Below are positions 1 to 12,700 of a DNA stretch of 64,000 nucleotides, in pieces; within the stretch, counting starts at the first letter, position 1; each line of letters begins with the position of its first letter. The position numbers were made by a program, and so were the translations under genes. The notes under the pieces are model-generated. The model was not told where the DNA came from and ran no database searches. It saw only the letters and a program-made list of their open reading frames with translations. The DNA is from Bugula neritina (taxonomy: Eukaryota > Bryozoa > Gymnolaemata > Cheilostomatida > Bugulidae), in NCBI GenBank assembly GCA_964035545.1, contig OZ037767.1, positions 9,352,207 to 9,416,206 of the forward strand, in the 5' to 3' direction.

Positions 1-3000
1 TTACCATTCTGGCCGAAATCGTCTAAAGACCGAAGAATGGTTGTTGGTGTGTTGGACAGCAATGGCTGCTTGTCCACCAGCGAGAGTTTCCTGTACAACT
101 CCATACACTGCACTCTTCTGAGGCTGAACGTGCAAGAGCAGAAAGTTAGCCAGGTATGTTGTGTAGCTTTCTGTCTATTGCTTGCACTCTGCATAGCTTC
201 TATCACATTCAAAAGAAAACATGAGTCGTGTAAACTGATTTTTGATCCAACAGCAAATGTATTTATTTTAAATCTTGAATTAGTCATAATACTTGTTGTT
301 TATTTTTGTCCAGAAAAGTGCAGTGCATGTAGAAGTGACCAAGTCAGACTTAGCTGTGGTGATTTCAATAGATGATTATAAGAAGGGTATGGAGGCAGCC
401 CGTATTGTCAACTGTATGCCAGAACTGCTGCTAACATATCATCAGATGTAAGTAAATACCAGAAGTTGCAAGGTGTTATATAGTATTCTATTAGTCAATC
501 ACAGCTTTCCTTACTCTTCATAATGTTTATATGTAGCTTGTATTCATGTGCTGCAGGGTGTACACTGTGCATTCAAGGGATTTATTTTACATAATATACT
601 ATTGCCTCAAGTGTATGAATACAGGTAGAGGTAGTGTATAAACACAGGTGTAGGTAGTGTATAAACACAGGTATATGTAGTGTATAAGTACAGGTATAGG
701 AGTGTATAGCATGCTGAATTTATTGCAGTGGTAGCACCAGAGTTGCATGTCTGGGTCCAGGGGAGTCATGCCTCTACACGTGGGACAACCCTTTAGACAA
801 ACGAGTTCTTTTGTGGTCCTCAGGCCAGGAAGCTGATAAAAAGGACGAATTAATGAAGGTAGAGTAAAACAAAGTCAGCTGCTTTCCTTATGGTGTATAT
901 GCTAGAGCCACCATATCAAGTATGATTTTGGTAGTGGATAACACAGTAGTCTCACGGGAAGGCTGGTCAAATTTGGATTAAAATTATCTTTAGTTATTTT
1001 TAGTTTCTGCTCATGTAAAGTTGAAATCCAAAGCTGCACTGTAATATCTGTAGGATGGTATTGGAGAACATTGTATGTTTTGTAGGATGGTATTGGAGAA
1101 CATTGTATGTTTTGTAGGATGGTATTGGAGAATTTTTCGCGGACAAAGGTTCTAATCACAAGCTCTTTTGGGTTTCCTTTTTGGACGGCATGCAGAGAGT
1201 GCTGCTCTTCACTGAAGACATCTTGCAAGCCTCAAGAGCCCAGGAGGCTGGTGAATTTGAGAGAATCGAGTTAGAAGTGGTTTTGTCACTAGAGGGCGCT
1301 GGTCTCTCCATGGTAGACAATGAAAAACGGCAAGAGATTGCGTACTTTGGTGTCACCAGGTAAAAGTGACAAGTTGACATTACGCAAAATTTCTGTCTTT
1401 TATATTGTCAGTCAAATGTTAGTATCTACGCACCCATTGGCTAGAGGTTATGGTGGAATGCATGGCAACTATTCTATCACCATCTGCTGAGATAGTCATA
1501 GAATATTACAGAGATGCTCATCATAGGTGTTGTCGGTCAAATGTAACACATGTCTTTCATAAGCATGCCGTAATATACTATACTATACTATCACATATCC
1601 ATAGTATACTCGGTGGGTTTTAGTTCTGGAGTCGTCTGGGAAGAAAAGAAAAGGAGACACTGGAAGGCATTTAATTACCAAGTGTGTGAACAGTTAGAGG
1701 AAGCCTATCAGAGACATCAGAAGTTACAGATGGCGGGGAAACCTGGCGATCCTATCTTTACGACAGGCAAGCTTGAGGTACTCAGTCTATTTAGTAGATC
1801 AGAATGTATGACTACAGTACTGTAATAACTACTTTATGACTACAGTACTGTAATAACTACTTTATGACTACAGTACTGTAAATACTACTATATGACTACA
1901 GTACTGTAAATACTACTATATGAATACAGTACTGTAATAACTACTGTATGACTACAGTACTGTAATAACTACTGTATTATACTACAGCTACACTAGACTA
2001 ACAAGTATATGGTTGGGAGCATTTCTCACTTGTATTGCTGCGTCTTACAGGTGGATTTAACATACATGAGACAAGTGAAGCCTTACAGACGTGCCATAAG
2101 AAGAATATTCCAACCTGGTATATGGTTTCAGTACAAAACCTCCGTACACCAGACGCACTTGCATGCTAAGATAAATAGAGTGCAGGTAATATGCTAGTAT
2201 ACTATAGAGTACAGGTAATATACTAGTGTAATATAGAGTACAGGTAATACCAGGTAATACACTCAAGTATAAATTATTAAGTATACCTATTTCAGGCTGT
2301 TTTAATGTGTAGGTTTATTACTGTGTCTATATTACTAGAATATACTCATGTATATATCTTACAAATATGTATGTATATTATTATATGTAAATGTATTGTT
2401 ATAATAATCTCCATGTGTGTTATTATATACTATTATATACTGTTATATTGCAGCTTGACAATCAACTAGTTGGCGCTGTTTATCCCGTGGTATTTAGCCC
2501 AACTCCCTTGCCTAAGTCTGTTGCAGCAGAAAGTGGTATGTCTCAATCTACTAACATCATATCTGTTGATAATAGTCTATACATTTATTTAGCTGTAATT
2601 ACTTAGTCTCGTATATGTTAATGGAAACAGGCTAAAACATGATACTAATACTAATTTTGCTCTTTGAGTATAGACACTATATCAAGTGTGGTACTAGATT
2701 ATAAAACACCTACTGTGCTAGCTAGCTAGTCTTGTATTATATTCAACTTGTTAAACCACTTGCTTCACTGAAGGCTGCCTACATCGTGGTTTGCTGTCTT
2801 ATTTGTAGAGATTTTGTTTCAAGCTCTTTTAACCTCGTTTTTTAAAGTTTCATTTGAAATATTTTAGTTCCCAAGGCCTTCATAGAGACCAGTATGGTGA
2901 TGAGAAAACATGAGCACTCTGAAGTTCAGCAGATTAAGTAAGAATTTTGCTCTCCCCTCTGATGCTGATTTTGTCTCACATTAGCTGCCTTTTAGAAAAA

Positions 3001-6000
3001 AGAACTGAATAGATTTCGACATTATATGAAGCATCTATTCCTATATGTCTCTCTCCTATGTCTATATTTTATACACAATACGCTTACATAATATGTATTT
3101 GTTCATCTTGGCTGTAATTAATGTACATACAGATTCATAATATTATAAGTATATCATGTGGACTTCTAAATTCTAGTTGCTGAAATTTTGGTTGTTGAAT
3201 GGGGAGAGGGGCTAATGCACTGTATACACTGCTCTTCCATTGCCTAATGTTGGAAAAATTGACTACTTGTAGATACTTGAAGGTGTTGATTCAAGAAATG
3301 ACTGTTAAAGCTGACCAAGGATTCATAAATGCTCTCATTTCATTTTTTGGGGAGGGTAAGCAAACCCCCGACCAGCTGACTAAGGAGTTTGAAGTTGACT
3401 TGGCTAATGTTTCAAAGTCTTTGTTGGAGTTAAGTGAAGGCACAGCTAACAAAGGGCACAAGAACTTCTATGACATGCTTCACTTCTCTCCATTGAAGGT
3501 CCATAAGTAGTTATACCTATACCTATAACATACCTATACTATACCTATAACATACCTATACTATACCTACATTATACCTATACTATACCTATAACATACC
3601 TATACTATACCTATAACATACCTATACTATACCTACATTATACCTATACTATACCTATAACAAACCTATACTATACCTATACTACAATTTTATTTATAAA
3701 CTCAGTTGCATTGTTATTCACCTGTCATCTGATTTTTGTGTCTAATTGTCTAATTTTAATTCCAACCACTTTTTTTATCAATTTGTTGCTTTCAGAAATG
3801 TAGCTGTCAACCTCGTTGCATATGCTTTACTATGTTAATAGATACACCTTAGTTTTTCTGTAACTGGCGGAAAAACAGACGGTAAAGCAGCTTTCCAGTC
3901 TGAGGTCCTTCAACTCTTCCTTCAGTCTATTGGGGTGGTGATCACTGATGTCCAGGACGTTCTCTTTAGAATTGCCTATTTTGAAAGAAACTTCGTCTTT
4001 TATGAACATAAGACTCTTATCAAACAGATCCGCACACATTACACGCAACAGGTGACCATCTGGCATGTGCAGTATAATATACTCAGTGTAGAGTATACTC
4101 AGTGTAGAGTATATTCAGTGTAGAGTATACTCAGTGTAGAATATACTCAGTGTAGAGTATACTCAGTGTAGAGTATACTCAGTGTAGAATATACTCAGTG
4201 TAGAGTATACTCAGTGTAGAGTATACTCAGTGTAGAGTATACTCAGTGTAGAGTATACTCAGTGTAGAGTATACTCAGTGTAGAGTATACTCAGTGTAGA
4301 GTATACTCAGTGTAGAGTATACTCAGTGTAGAGTATACTCAGTGTAGAGTATACTCAGTGTAGAGTATACTCAGTGTAGAATATACTCAGTGTAGAGTAT
4401 ACTCAGTGTAGAGTATACTCAGTGTAGAGTATACTCAGTGTAGAGTATACTCAGTGTAGAATATACTCAGTGTAGAGTATACTCAGTGTAGAGTATACTC
4501 AGTGTAGAGTATACTCAGTGTAGAGTATACTCAGTGTAGAGTATACTCAGTGTAGAGTACTCAGTGTAGAATATACTCAGTGTAGAATATACTCAGTGTA
4601 GAATATAGTGTGTATATAATATAATTTGTATGAGATGGTTTGTTAAACCTTTTTCTGAGGTTTAATAATGGATAATGATAAGTGTGTCATGCATTCTGTT
4701 GATTCTAAAATCCTACTTTCTGAATCTAAATCTCATACTAATTTTTACTTCTATTTTCGGAAGTGCTGTTACAGAGTTCTAGTTTCAACCTGCATAAGCT
4801 TGTATCAAGACCTTACAGAGTTATTATCTACTTGTGTTTGTTGCAGGCTATCAAGCAGGCGTATGTGTTGGTGCTCGGTCTAGATGTGTTGGGAAATCCC
4901 TTCGGACTCATAGAAGGTTTAGCTGATGGTGCTAAGGGCTTGTTCTATGAGCCAATTCAGGGGGCCATACAAGGGCCCGAAGAGTTTGCTGAAGGTCTAG
5001 CTTTGGGAATCCGTAACCTTCTCAGTGGTACTGTAGGTAGGTAGTATATTAGGTGACTAATATAGTAGTAGAGTAGGTGACTAGCATATTAGGTGACTAG
5101 TAGAGTAGGTGAGTAGTAGAGTAGGTGACTAGCAGAGTAGGTGACTAGTAGAGTAGATGACTAGCAGAGTAGGTGACTAGTATGGTAGGTGACTAGTATA
5201 GTAGGTGACTAGTATAGTAGTAGAGTAGGTGACTAGCAGAGTAGGTGACTAGCAGAGTAGGTGACTAGCAGAGTAGGTGACTAGCAGAGTAGGTGACTAG
5301 TAGAGTAGGTGACTAGTAGAGCAGGTGACTAGTATAGTAGGTGACTAGTAGAGCAGGTGACTAGTAGAGCAGGTGACTAGTAGAGCAGGTGACTAGTAGA
5401 GTAGGTGACTAGTATAGTAGGTGACTAGCAGAGTAGGTGACTAGCAGAGTAGGTGACTAGTATAGTAGGTGACTAGTAGAGCAGGTGACTAGTAGAGTAG
5501 GTGACTAGTATAGTAGGTGACTAGTAGAGCAGGTGACTAGTAGAGCAGGTGACTAGTATAGTAGGTGACTAGTAGAGTAGGTGACTAGTAGAGCAGGTGA
5601 CTAGTAGAGCAGGTGACTAGTATAGTAGGTGACTAGCAGAGTAGGTGACTAGCAGAGTAGTATAGTAGGTGACTAGTAGAGCAGGTGACTAGTATAGTAG
5701 GTGACTAGTAGAGCAGGTGACTAGTATAGTAGGTGACTAGCAGAGTAGGTGACTAGCAGAGTAGGTGACTAGTAGAGTAGGTGACTAGCAGAGTAGGTGA
5801 CTAGCAGAGTAGTAGTATAGTATTACATGTGAGTTACATACATTGTAGGGGGAGCTGCGGGCGCGGTATCCCGTATCACAGGCACCATTGGCAAGGGTTT
5901 AGCTGCCATCACTCTGGACGACAAGTATCAGCAGAAGAGACGAGAGAACATGAATAAACAGCCAGCCAACATACAGGAAGGCTTCACTCGTGGTGTGAAG

Positions 6001-9000
6001 GGTCTTGGCATGGTTAGTGTGAAACATAATCCCATGTCTGGTTGTGGTGTGCTCTTACTGTATAGTATACCTACTGATGGTGTAATTTCAGAAAGTTTTA
6101 TTTACCAAGTATGATAATATATAGTACAGAATAATCACATTACCACATTGTTATAAAATATAATGATGTAACACCTCCTATGCATGAAGAACCACTATAT
6201 GGCATATGCTGTATTCATTTGATTCTTTGACTATAAACATCACAGGGTTTCTTTGATGGTGTGACTGGCATTGTAAGGAAGCCGGTGGAAGGTGCTAAGG
6301 AGAAAGGGGTTGAGGGTTTCTTCAAAGGTAACTGTACTTCTCCAGCTCATTACTGTGCCTATCAACTAGAATGCTGTAGTAGTTTCAACCTATCACTTAT
6401 ACACACCAGCTGTTAGCCCTGTTTTTTGATGAATTGAAATTCTAAGTAAATAATTTTGAGCTGATTATTATTTTGAAAGCAATTTTAAAGTTGAGAAACT
6501 TTCCTGCTTTTACTTGAATAGTATTTTCAAGTCTTATACAAAAACAATTCTGTCAACTATTAAACTTGGCTGCAATTTGGAAATGTATTGAAAGGAGTTA
6601 GAATAGCACTGACCTTGTTTAAAGTGGAGACAATGTGTGAGGACTTTATTGGTTGCTACAAGATACTTAGTCATCTATACATTGAATAATTATATTCTCA
6701 GCTCAGTGTTATTTGATTTGTCACCAGAATTCAGAATGGTTAAAAATGGAATAAGAAAAATTTAAATTCTTTTTTGTTTTATAACTTGAAATATTTTTCA
6801 ATAGAAGTCGAGTAGAAATACGAGTACTAGTTCTAGTTGTTTGGTGAGGGTTTGAACTTGTTGAGGTGAATGTTGGCTCAGCATTTCTTCTGTAATAATC
6901 CAAAAGATGTGCTACATTCATTGATTGGCCGAGCTCTCAAACTACCTGCAAGCTGCTTAGCATACTGACTAGTGACCACTCACACCTGCTCATCTTATCC
7001 TGCAGGTATAGGGAAGGGACTGATAGGAGTAGTTGCAAGACCAACCGGTGGTGTTGTTGACTTCGCGTCAAGCTCCTTCGAAGGATTACGAAAGTTTACA
7101 AATTTGAGTCGAGAGGTCACACGACTCCGCCCACCTCGGAATATTCGCAAGGACGGTGTGATAACTCCCTATAACTTCCGTCTCGCTAGCGGCACTCACC
7201 TCTTGCAGGTTGGTTGTCTGTCTGTTCATGTAATAGCATAGTCAGGTTTCTTCATTACTGAATGAATGGTCATAAAAGTTGTATTCAGCTATTAAACACT
7301 CGATAATGCCAGAGATGCCAACTTTTATTCTGCATCTTCTTTTAGTAATGTATTTGAACATAATAACTGTAGGAGGTTAGCCATGGGAAGTATGCCCACA
7401 CTGATCAGTTCATAGTGCATTGTCAGGTCACTGCTGATGCTAACAACTATCTCATAGCCACAGACAAGTGAGTTTATACCTTTATATACCTTTATATCAC
7501 TCTGCAGTGTATTGTACAGTCTCGCTGTATATTTTATATATTCTCTCTTATATCACTGTACTGTATATCATAAACTGTATATCACTGTACTATATATCAT
7601 ACAACTGTATATCATACAACTGTATATCATACAACTGTATATCATACAACTGTATATCATACAACTGTATATCACTGTACTGTATATCATACAACTGTAT
7701 ATTACTGTATTGTATATCACTGTACTGTATATCATACAACTGTACTGCATATCACTGTAATATAACATATAATGCAGGAGAGTTCTCTTCATCAAAAAGA
7801 GTGATATCCTCATGAACTGGGATGTAGAGTGGACATACGAATGGGTAAATCTAGTTGAGCCACCCGTCGTTGCGGAAGGAAATAAAATTAGGTTCATGGC
7901 TAAGGTAATTTTATGTTAGGTTCTGAGTCTTCACATTAGCCTGTGTTCCTCACAAGTGTAGCTATTACAGTGTATTATTGAGGTATCATGGCTTACAATG
8001 AGTAATATTTATGCACATGCAGTACAAAGTGTGAAGGAAATGGATTTCATGTTTCAGGCGGAGGAAAAGAAGAAGTTCTCGTTGTTTGGAGGTAAAACAT
8101 CACCTGGCAAGCTGGTCACTGTACCAGATCACCGACAGGCTGAGGTGAGTGCTTGGTTTGTCAGTAGCCTACATGCTAGTGTTTTATACTAGTGTTCATC
8201 TGCCTTTATATTCTGCCTTTTTACTTTCCTCTCTGTGTTGTCTCTCTTTAAAACCGACTGAAGAGTTGTGCTGTGTCTTGGTTTGCTACATATTTTCTTG
8301 TAAAAAGTAAAAACTACTAGTATTTCACTCATTGCATGTCCATACTACCAATCAATAATATTTAATTATTTACTACATCTAACTGTTATTTACAAGTCAT
8401 TCGTCTTGTCCCTCATATAATTTTCACTTCATCAGTTCACCAACTCTTGGAGATTATGCACCGCAGATTTTTGGTTAATATTTTGTGACATTACAAATAA
8501 CCTCTAGCGAGTGCTTGCAGTCAAAAGAAGAATTTAAAGTGTGATTTTCACTCCAATAGAAAGGTTGAAACCCAATATATTATATCAAAATGAAGTTTTT
8601 TACGATGTGGGAATATGTTCTACTATGTAGACACAAAAAGTGTTTCAAAGAGTTTCTTTATCTTACACAAGTCATTGAAGCGACCTTGTAGCATGTAAAT
8701 ATTTTTACTTGAGGTGGATTTGTTCAAGCTAGTAGTTCCCAATTAACTTTAACTAGTGCAAGTACCAGAAGAAAGCTTTAAAATTTTAAAATGAAAATGC
8801 ATCTGCACTTCACTTATGGTCTAAACCAGGTGACCTGAATTCTTACCCAGTTTGCTCAATTTTAGAACAAAATTTGTATTTTTAAATATTATGTTTTTGC
8901 TTTACCACAACTGACATCTACCTTTAACTAAAGACCTACGCTGCTATTATTTTTCAAGGAAAACTTTAAAGTGAAACTAGTACTAATACTAGTACTAATA

Positions 9001-9381
9001 CTACTACTAGTATTAATACTAGTACTAATATTAGTACTAGTACTAGTATTAGTACTAGTACTAGTACTAGTATTAGTACTAGTACTAATACTAGTATTAG
9101 TACTAGAAAACTTTAAACTCATTTTCGTTCTGCATGATTTGGAAACAGATTAAAAACTCAAATTTGATTGCTAAACATAAACCAACTCCCTAGACCATTT
9201 TGTATAATTTAACATAATTCAAATAGTATTGCTTTTTCTAAGAAGGTTTTTCGTAACTTCAGTGTTACTTGCTGTTTATGCATTTCTGTTACTCCTATTA
9301 TGTATCAACAATTAGCAATTTGCATATATCTTTCAGTGGATGACAATGCTTATGGTGGAAGCTTATCAAAGAGCCAAGTAA
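1..9381 (+). CDS. VPS13A: VPS13A/C-type bridge lipid-transfer protein, C-terminal 841 residues
   Basis: This is the 3' part of a VPS13 gene; the 5' part lies outside the window. Eighteen exons keep phase: 1-153, 314-447, 729-858, 1118-1359, 1624-1777, 2051-2185, 2454-2535, 2868-2937, 3273-3506, 3853-4051, 4847-5036, 5849-6012, 6246-6327, 7006-7208, 7373-7467, 7778-7904, 8058-8144 and 9337-9381 (stop TAA). Diagnostic blocks are [73 protein letters not shown] and [13 protein letters not shown], all of the VPS13 C-terminal region. Fragment residues ~725-841 should be the PH-like domain. Family knowledge: VPS13A/C carry bulk phospholipid between ER and other organelles at contact sites, and the C-terminal part sets the partner membrane. 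The block order fits human VPS13A especially well, but A versus C is not settled; many invertebrates have one A/C gene. The last exon codes only 14 residues. No frameshift was seen. Confidence 0.96.
621..700. repeat. Short ~21-bp tandem repeat in a VPS13 intron
   Basis: About four copies near GTATAAACACAGGTGTAGGTA. Confidence 0.7.
1049..1131 (+). repeat. 32-bp tandem repeat spanning a VPS13 splice acceptor
   Basis: TGTAGGATGGTATTGGAGAA occurs three times at 32-nt spacing. The last copy carries the acceptor and first codons of the exon starting at 1118. Confidence 0.9.
1806..1984. repeat. ~27-bp minisatellite in a VPS13 intron
   Basis: About seven copies near TATGACTACAGTACTGTAAT plus AACTACT. 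Confidence 0.9.
3513..3687. repeat. ACCTATA-type tandem repeat in a VPS13 intron
   Basis: Compound array of TACCTATACTA and TACCTATAACA units. Confidence 0.9.
4076..4606. repeat. 16-bp minisatellite in a VPS13 intron
   Basis: About 33 nearly identical copies of TAGAGTATACTCAGTG. Each holds the palindrome GAGTATACTC. Confidence 0.97.
5036..5818. repeat. Second 16-bp minisatellite, in the next VPS13 intron
   Basis: About 48 copies of a unit near TAGAGTAGGTGACTAG. The array begins at the exon's splice donor (GTAG|GTAGGTAG), and its units resemble donor sites (AG|GTGACT). Confidence 0.96.
7562..7760. repeat. 15-bp minisatellite in a VPS13 intron
   Basis: Repeats of TGTATATCATACAAC and the related TGTATATCACTGTAC. 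Confidence 0.92.
8976..9105. repeat. ACTAGT-type palindromic microsatellite in the last VPS13 intron
   Basis: Mixed ACTAGT and ACTAAT repeats. The array can fold back on itself. Confidence 0.9.
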
Positions 9382-9629
9382 TGCACTAAAATTTCAAACT
9401 CTTTCAATTTATTAGAAACAATGGCTTATTCAACAACAAAGCATAATCTAGTTCTATTTTATTACAGCAAATATAGCTCTGAATTATATTGTTTTATAAA
9501 ATAATTTATATTACAAAATATTTGTGTATGATAGAATGTTATTGTGTGATTATATATTTTCCTAGAATATGTGTTGCAATTTAATTCTTGTAAATGGTGT
9601 GCTTCGCTCATAATATAAATTTATATTTC

Positions 9630-9635
9630 AATAAA
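9630..9635 (+). terminator. Polyadenylation signal of VPS13
   Basis: An AATAAA lies about 250 nt after the VPS13 stop codon. It is the best canonical signal before the convergent gene, whose stop codon is only about 100 nt further on. Confidence 0.55.
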
Positions 9636-9737
9636 CTCTAATATAATTTTGTGCATGGCATAACAACTCGTTTATAGTTTTTACAACCTATAATACATGC
9701 CATATAATCTCAACAATTTGGCCAGGCACATTGAACA

Positions 9738-12700
9738 CTACCATTGTCTACCTATGGCAGAAGGACTTGCTCTAATTGGCATACCTCTGCCTCCGCCCAT
9801 CATTCCTCCGCCCATCATTCCCCCGCCCATCATCCCTCCGCCCATCATTCCCCCGCCCATCATCCCTCCGCCCATCATTCCGCCACCCATCATGCTACTT
9901 GGTGTGGATCGAACACCTCCGGGCATAGACCTAGGTCCTCCCATCATACTAGGTGTGGCTCGAGGTCCTCCCATCATACTTCCATGCATAGTTCGAGATC
10001 CACCCATCATACTGGGTGTAGCCCGAGGTCCTCCACCCATCATACTGGGTGTAGCCCGAGGTCCTCCCATCATCATACTAGGTGTAGACCTAGGTCCTCC
10101 CATCATCATACTAGGTTGTGCACCCATCATCCCACCTAAAATCAATAGCTTTATGGTTTTGCGAGTTTCACAATAATTGGTATTTTGGTATTATTACAAG
10201 AAAAAGCAAATGAAGTTGATTTACTTGCTGTAGAGGACACAAAATACCATAAGTGTATCATTCTACAAGCAAACATAACTTACTGTCACATCTGGTAACT
10301 ACAATATGCTTTCTTGTTGAACAGTATCCAGGAGGATGTGCTAATTGTGCAAGGATACTAAATACTGTAGACAACATGTTAATACTATACCATCTCTATA
10401 TACTCATATTACACCATAGATATACCACCTCTATAATATACTACCGATACATTTACTGTATAACCACTCACTTGGTGACATAGCAGAGGGTCTATGACCT
10501 ATAGAAGCTGATGGACCCACGGTGTAGGATGCATCTAATGTTCTACAAGTTTATAATCCGGAAATAGTTGAAGATGAACATGTTTAGCATGAAGACTACT
10601 GCTGTGCAGTTTAGTGGTGCAACTTGTATATTAGAATAAGTAATCTCGGGCATTTGAAAAGTAGTAAATGAAATGGTAAATAATTATATGAAATAACCAA
10701 TTAGTTAATTTGAATAAATCATATCATGAAATGTACATTTAAACAAACAGTATAACATTATTTTATCATATTGGTTTAATGTCAATTCTTTTTTGTTTCA
10801 CAAACAAAATTTGTTTCTAAATAACACATTGTATGTGTGGCAGTTAGTGTAATAAATAAATTTGCTCATGCTGTGCAGTTTGTTGGAAAAAAGAGTTATT
10901 TTAAGGAAATGAGACTTGTCTTCTCAATATAGATTAACTAAAAATTACACTTTTCCAAAATGCTATTTTTAGGACAGGAGTTTTGAAAATGTATTTTTAG
11001 CTTCACTCTAATAAGTTGTAGATTTGTGTTATTTGTTGCAATAAAATAAAATAAAATATTCTTTTCTTACTCTTATTTAATCATAAACACTCTAATGAAA
11101 GCCATCCATATTAAGCCTATCAAATTTTCTACTATTACAAAAACCCCATCTTCAAGGTGGCCAATCAAGAATGACTCATTTCAAGTTTGCTTTCAAACCC
11201 ACGGATGAAAAGTTACAGTTACAAACTCTTGCATGCACGCATAGCAGACTGTCTGGGAGTAGGCTGCACAATTACTATCATTTCCTTAATTATACACACT
11301 AACACTATAATTACTTCTTCAGAGGTTGTCAACAGAATCTGTAGATATTTGTATCGAGACACGATTACACTTTAGCATACCAGAGCATTAACGTAATATT
11401 ACTGTAATTATACGCAGCACCCTGAATTTCTGTATTGTGTAAATAATAATATTGTGTAACTCAGGGTATAACTGTAATGTATTATGCATAAGCAGTTGAA
11501 AACTTGTTATATATACGTGTATAGCTTACGCATTTAGTGCGCTATCCACTGGTTTCACATCTGGGGAGTTACTGAGGAGACAAAACACGCCTCCTAAGCA
11601 CATGAGTAGGATGATTGTTCCGATTGCTATAAAATTAAAAAAGTTTAGATGCAAGCAGTAGAATCACTAGATATATATATATATATTGCTGTGTACACTG
11701 CAAGCATGGTGTATTTGACATAACACATAATACCGCGCAGTAAACATATTACCTATGCATTGTAGCGACAATACTAAGTTGCTTTAACACACTGAATAAA
11801 TATAATGTAAAATCCTATAAACCAAAATAACTTTTATGTAAATATCATAACACGCAAAAAACTATATTAGTATTTTTGTAATACTTACTAGCCCCAATAA
11901 TGTACCCATAGTACAATTCAAAGAAGTTGGCAGCTAAAACACAATTAGTACATATGTATATCAGCATACTGTAATTTCAAGATGCTGTATTGTAATAGTA
12001 GCTGCATATAATTTTCCTATATCATCATCTAATAACACAACAATCGCTTTAAATGTATTCACTCAGTTCTTTAGCAAAGGGCATGATTAGGTGTACCTAA
12101 TACCCCCTTAGACGCACTTTAAAATATCAGCCAATTTTACAAATGTCTGAGCTTTTTGTACAGCGTTGCGATATGTCAGGTTCAAGCACTGCTTGACTCA
12201 AAAAAGTTGCATCGGGCTCTTATTGGACAGAAAGACGCTCGCGTCAACTCAATGGATATAAATGTCCAAAGAGATGTCATAGATCGTACCCAATAGCACA
12301 CTTGAGAACTTCAGCCCGGACACATTAAAGATGGCTGACATTTTACGTTACGGCTTACGATGCAGCAAAGTGGGTCTAGGGGGTTGTAGTTACAGTTGCC
12401 TAATCTAGTCAAAATGTGTGGTGACCTCATTTTTACCTTTAATCATAAATATGAATTAGCGCAAATTACTCTTAATGGTACTTATGTATTTTTTATCATT
12501 TGTCGTAGCTTGAATGATAATTAATATGTTTTCTGAAAGAAAACATATAGAAATTAAGAGAAATATATTATTAATTATTGGAAAAGTTTATTTTACAGTA
12601 GCAAAAGCACTACTACCACTGTAAGCAACGATATTGACTTTAAATTAACCAGAGAAGTGTAATAAGCAAATGCTATCACTATGACAATAGTCTAACCTTT

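Noticed and set aside
37-375. 112-codon frame at the left edge
   Set aside because: It is a VPS13 exon read through its donor into the intron. Only 1-153 is coding.
4076-5818. CRISPR-like arrays
   Set aside because: Direct repeats without unique spacers in introns of an animal gene; these are minisatellites.
7468-7897. Tyr/Ile/Ser frames in a VPS13 intron
   Set aside because: They cross the 15-bp minisatellite at 7562-7760. The real exon starts at 7778.
9697-10176. Plus-strand frame rich in Pro-Pro-Pro-Ile-Ile
   Set aside because: Antisense shadow of the MMGGG/PSMMGGPRAT tail exon. The minus strand has matching splice sites and frame.
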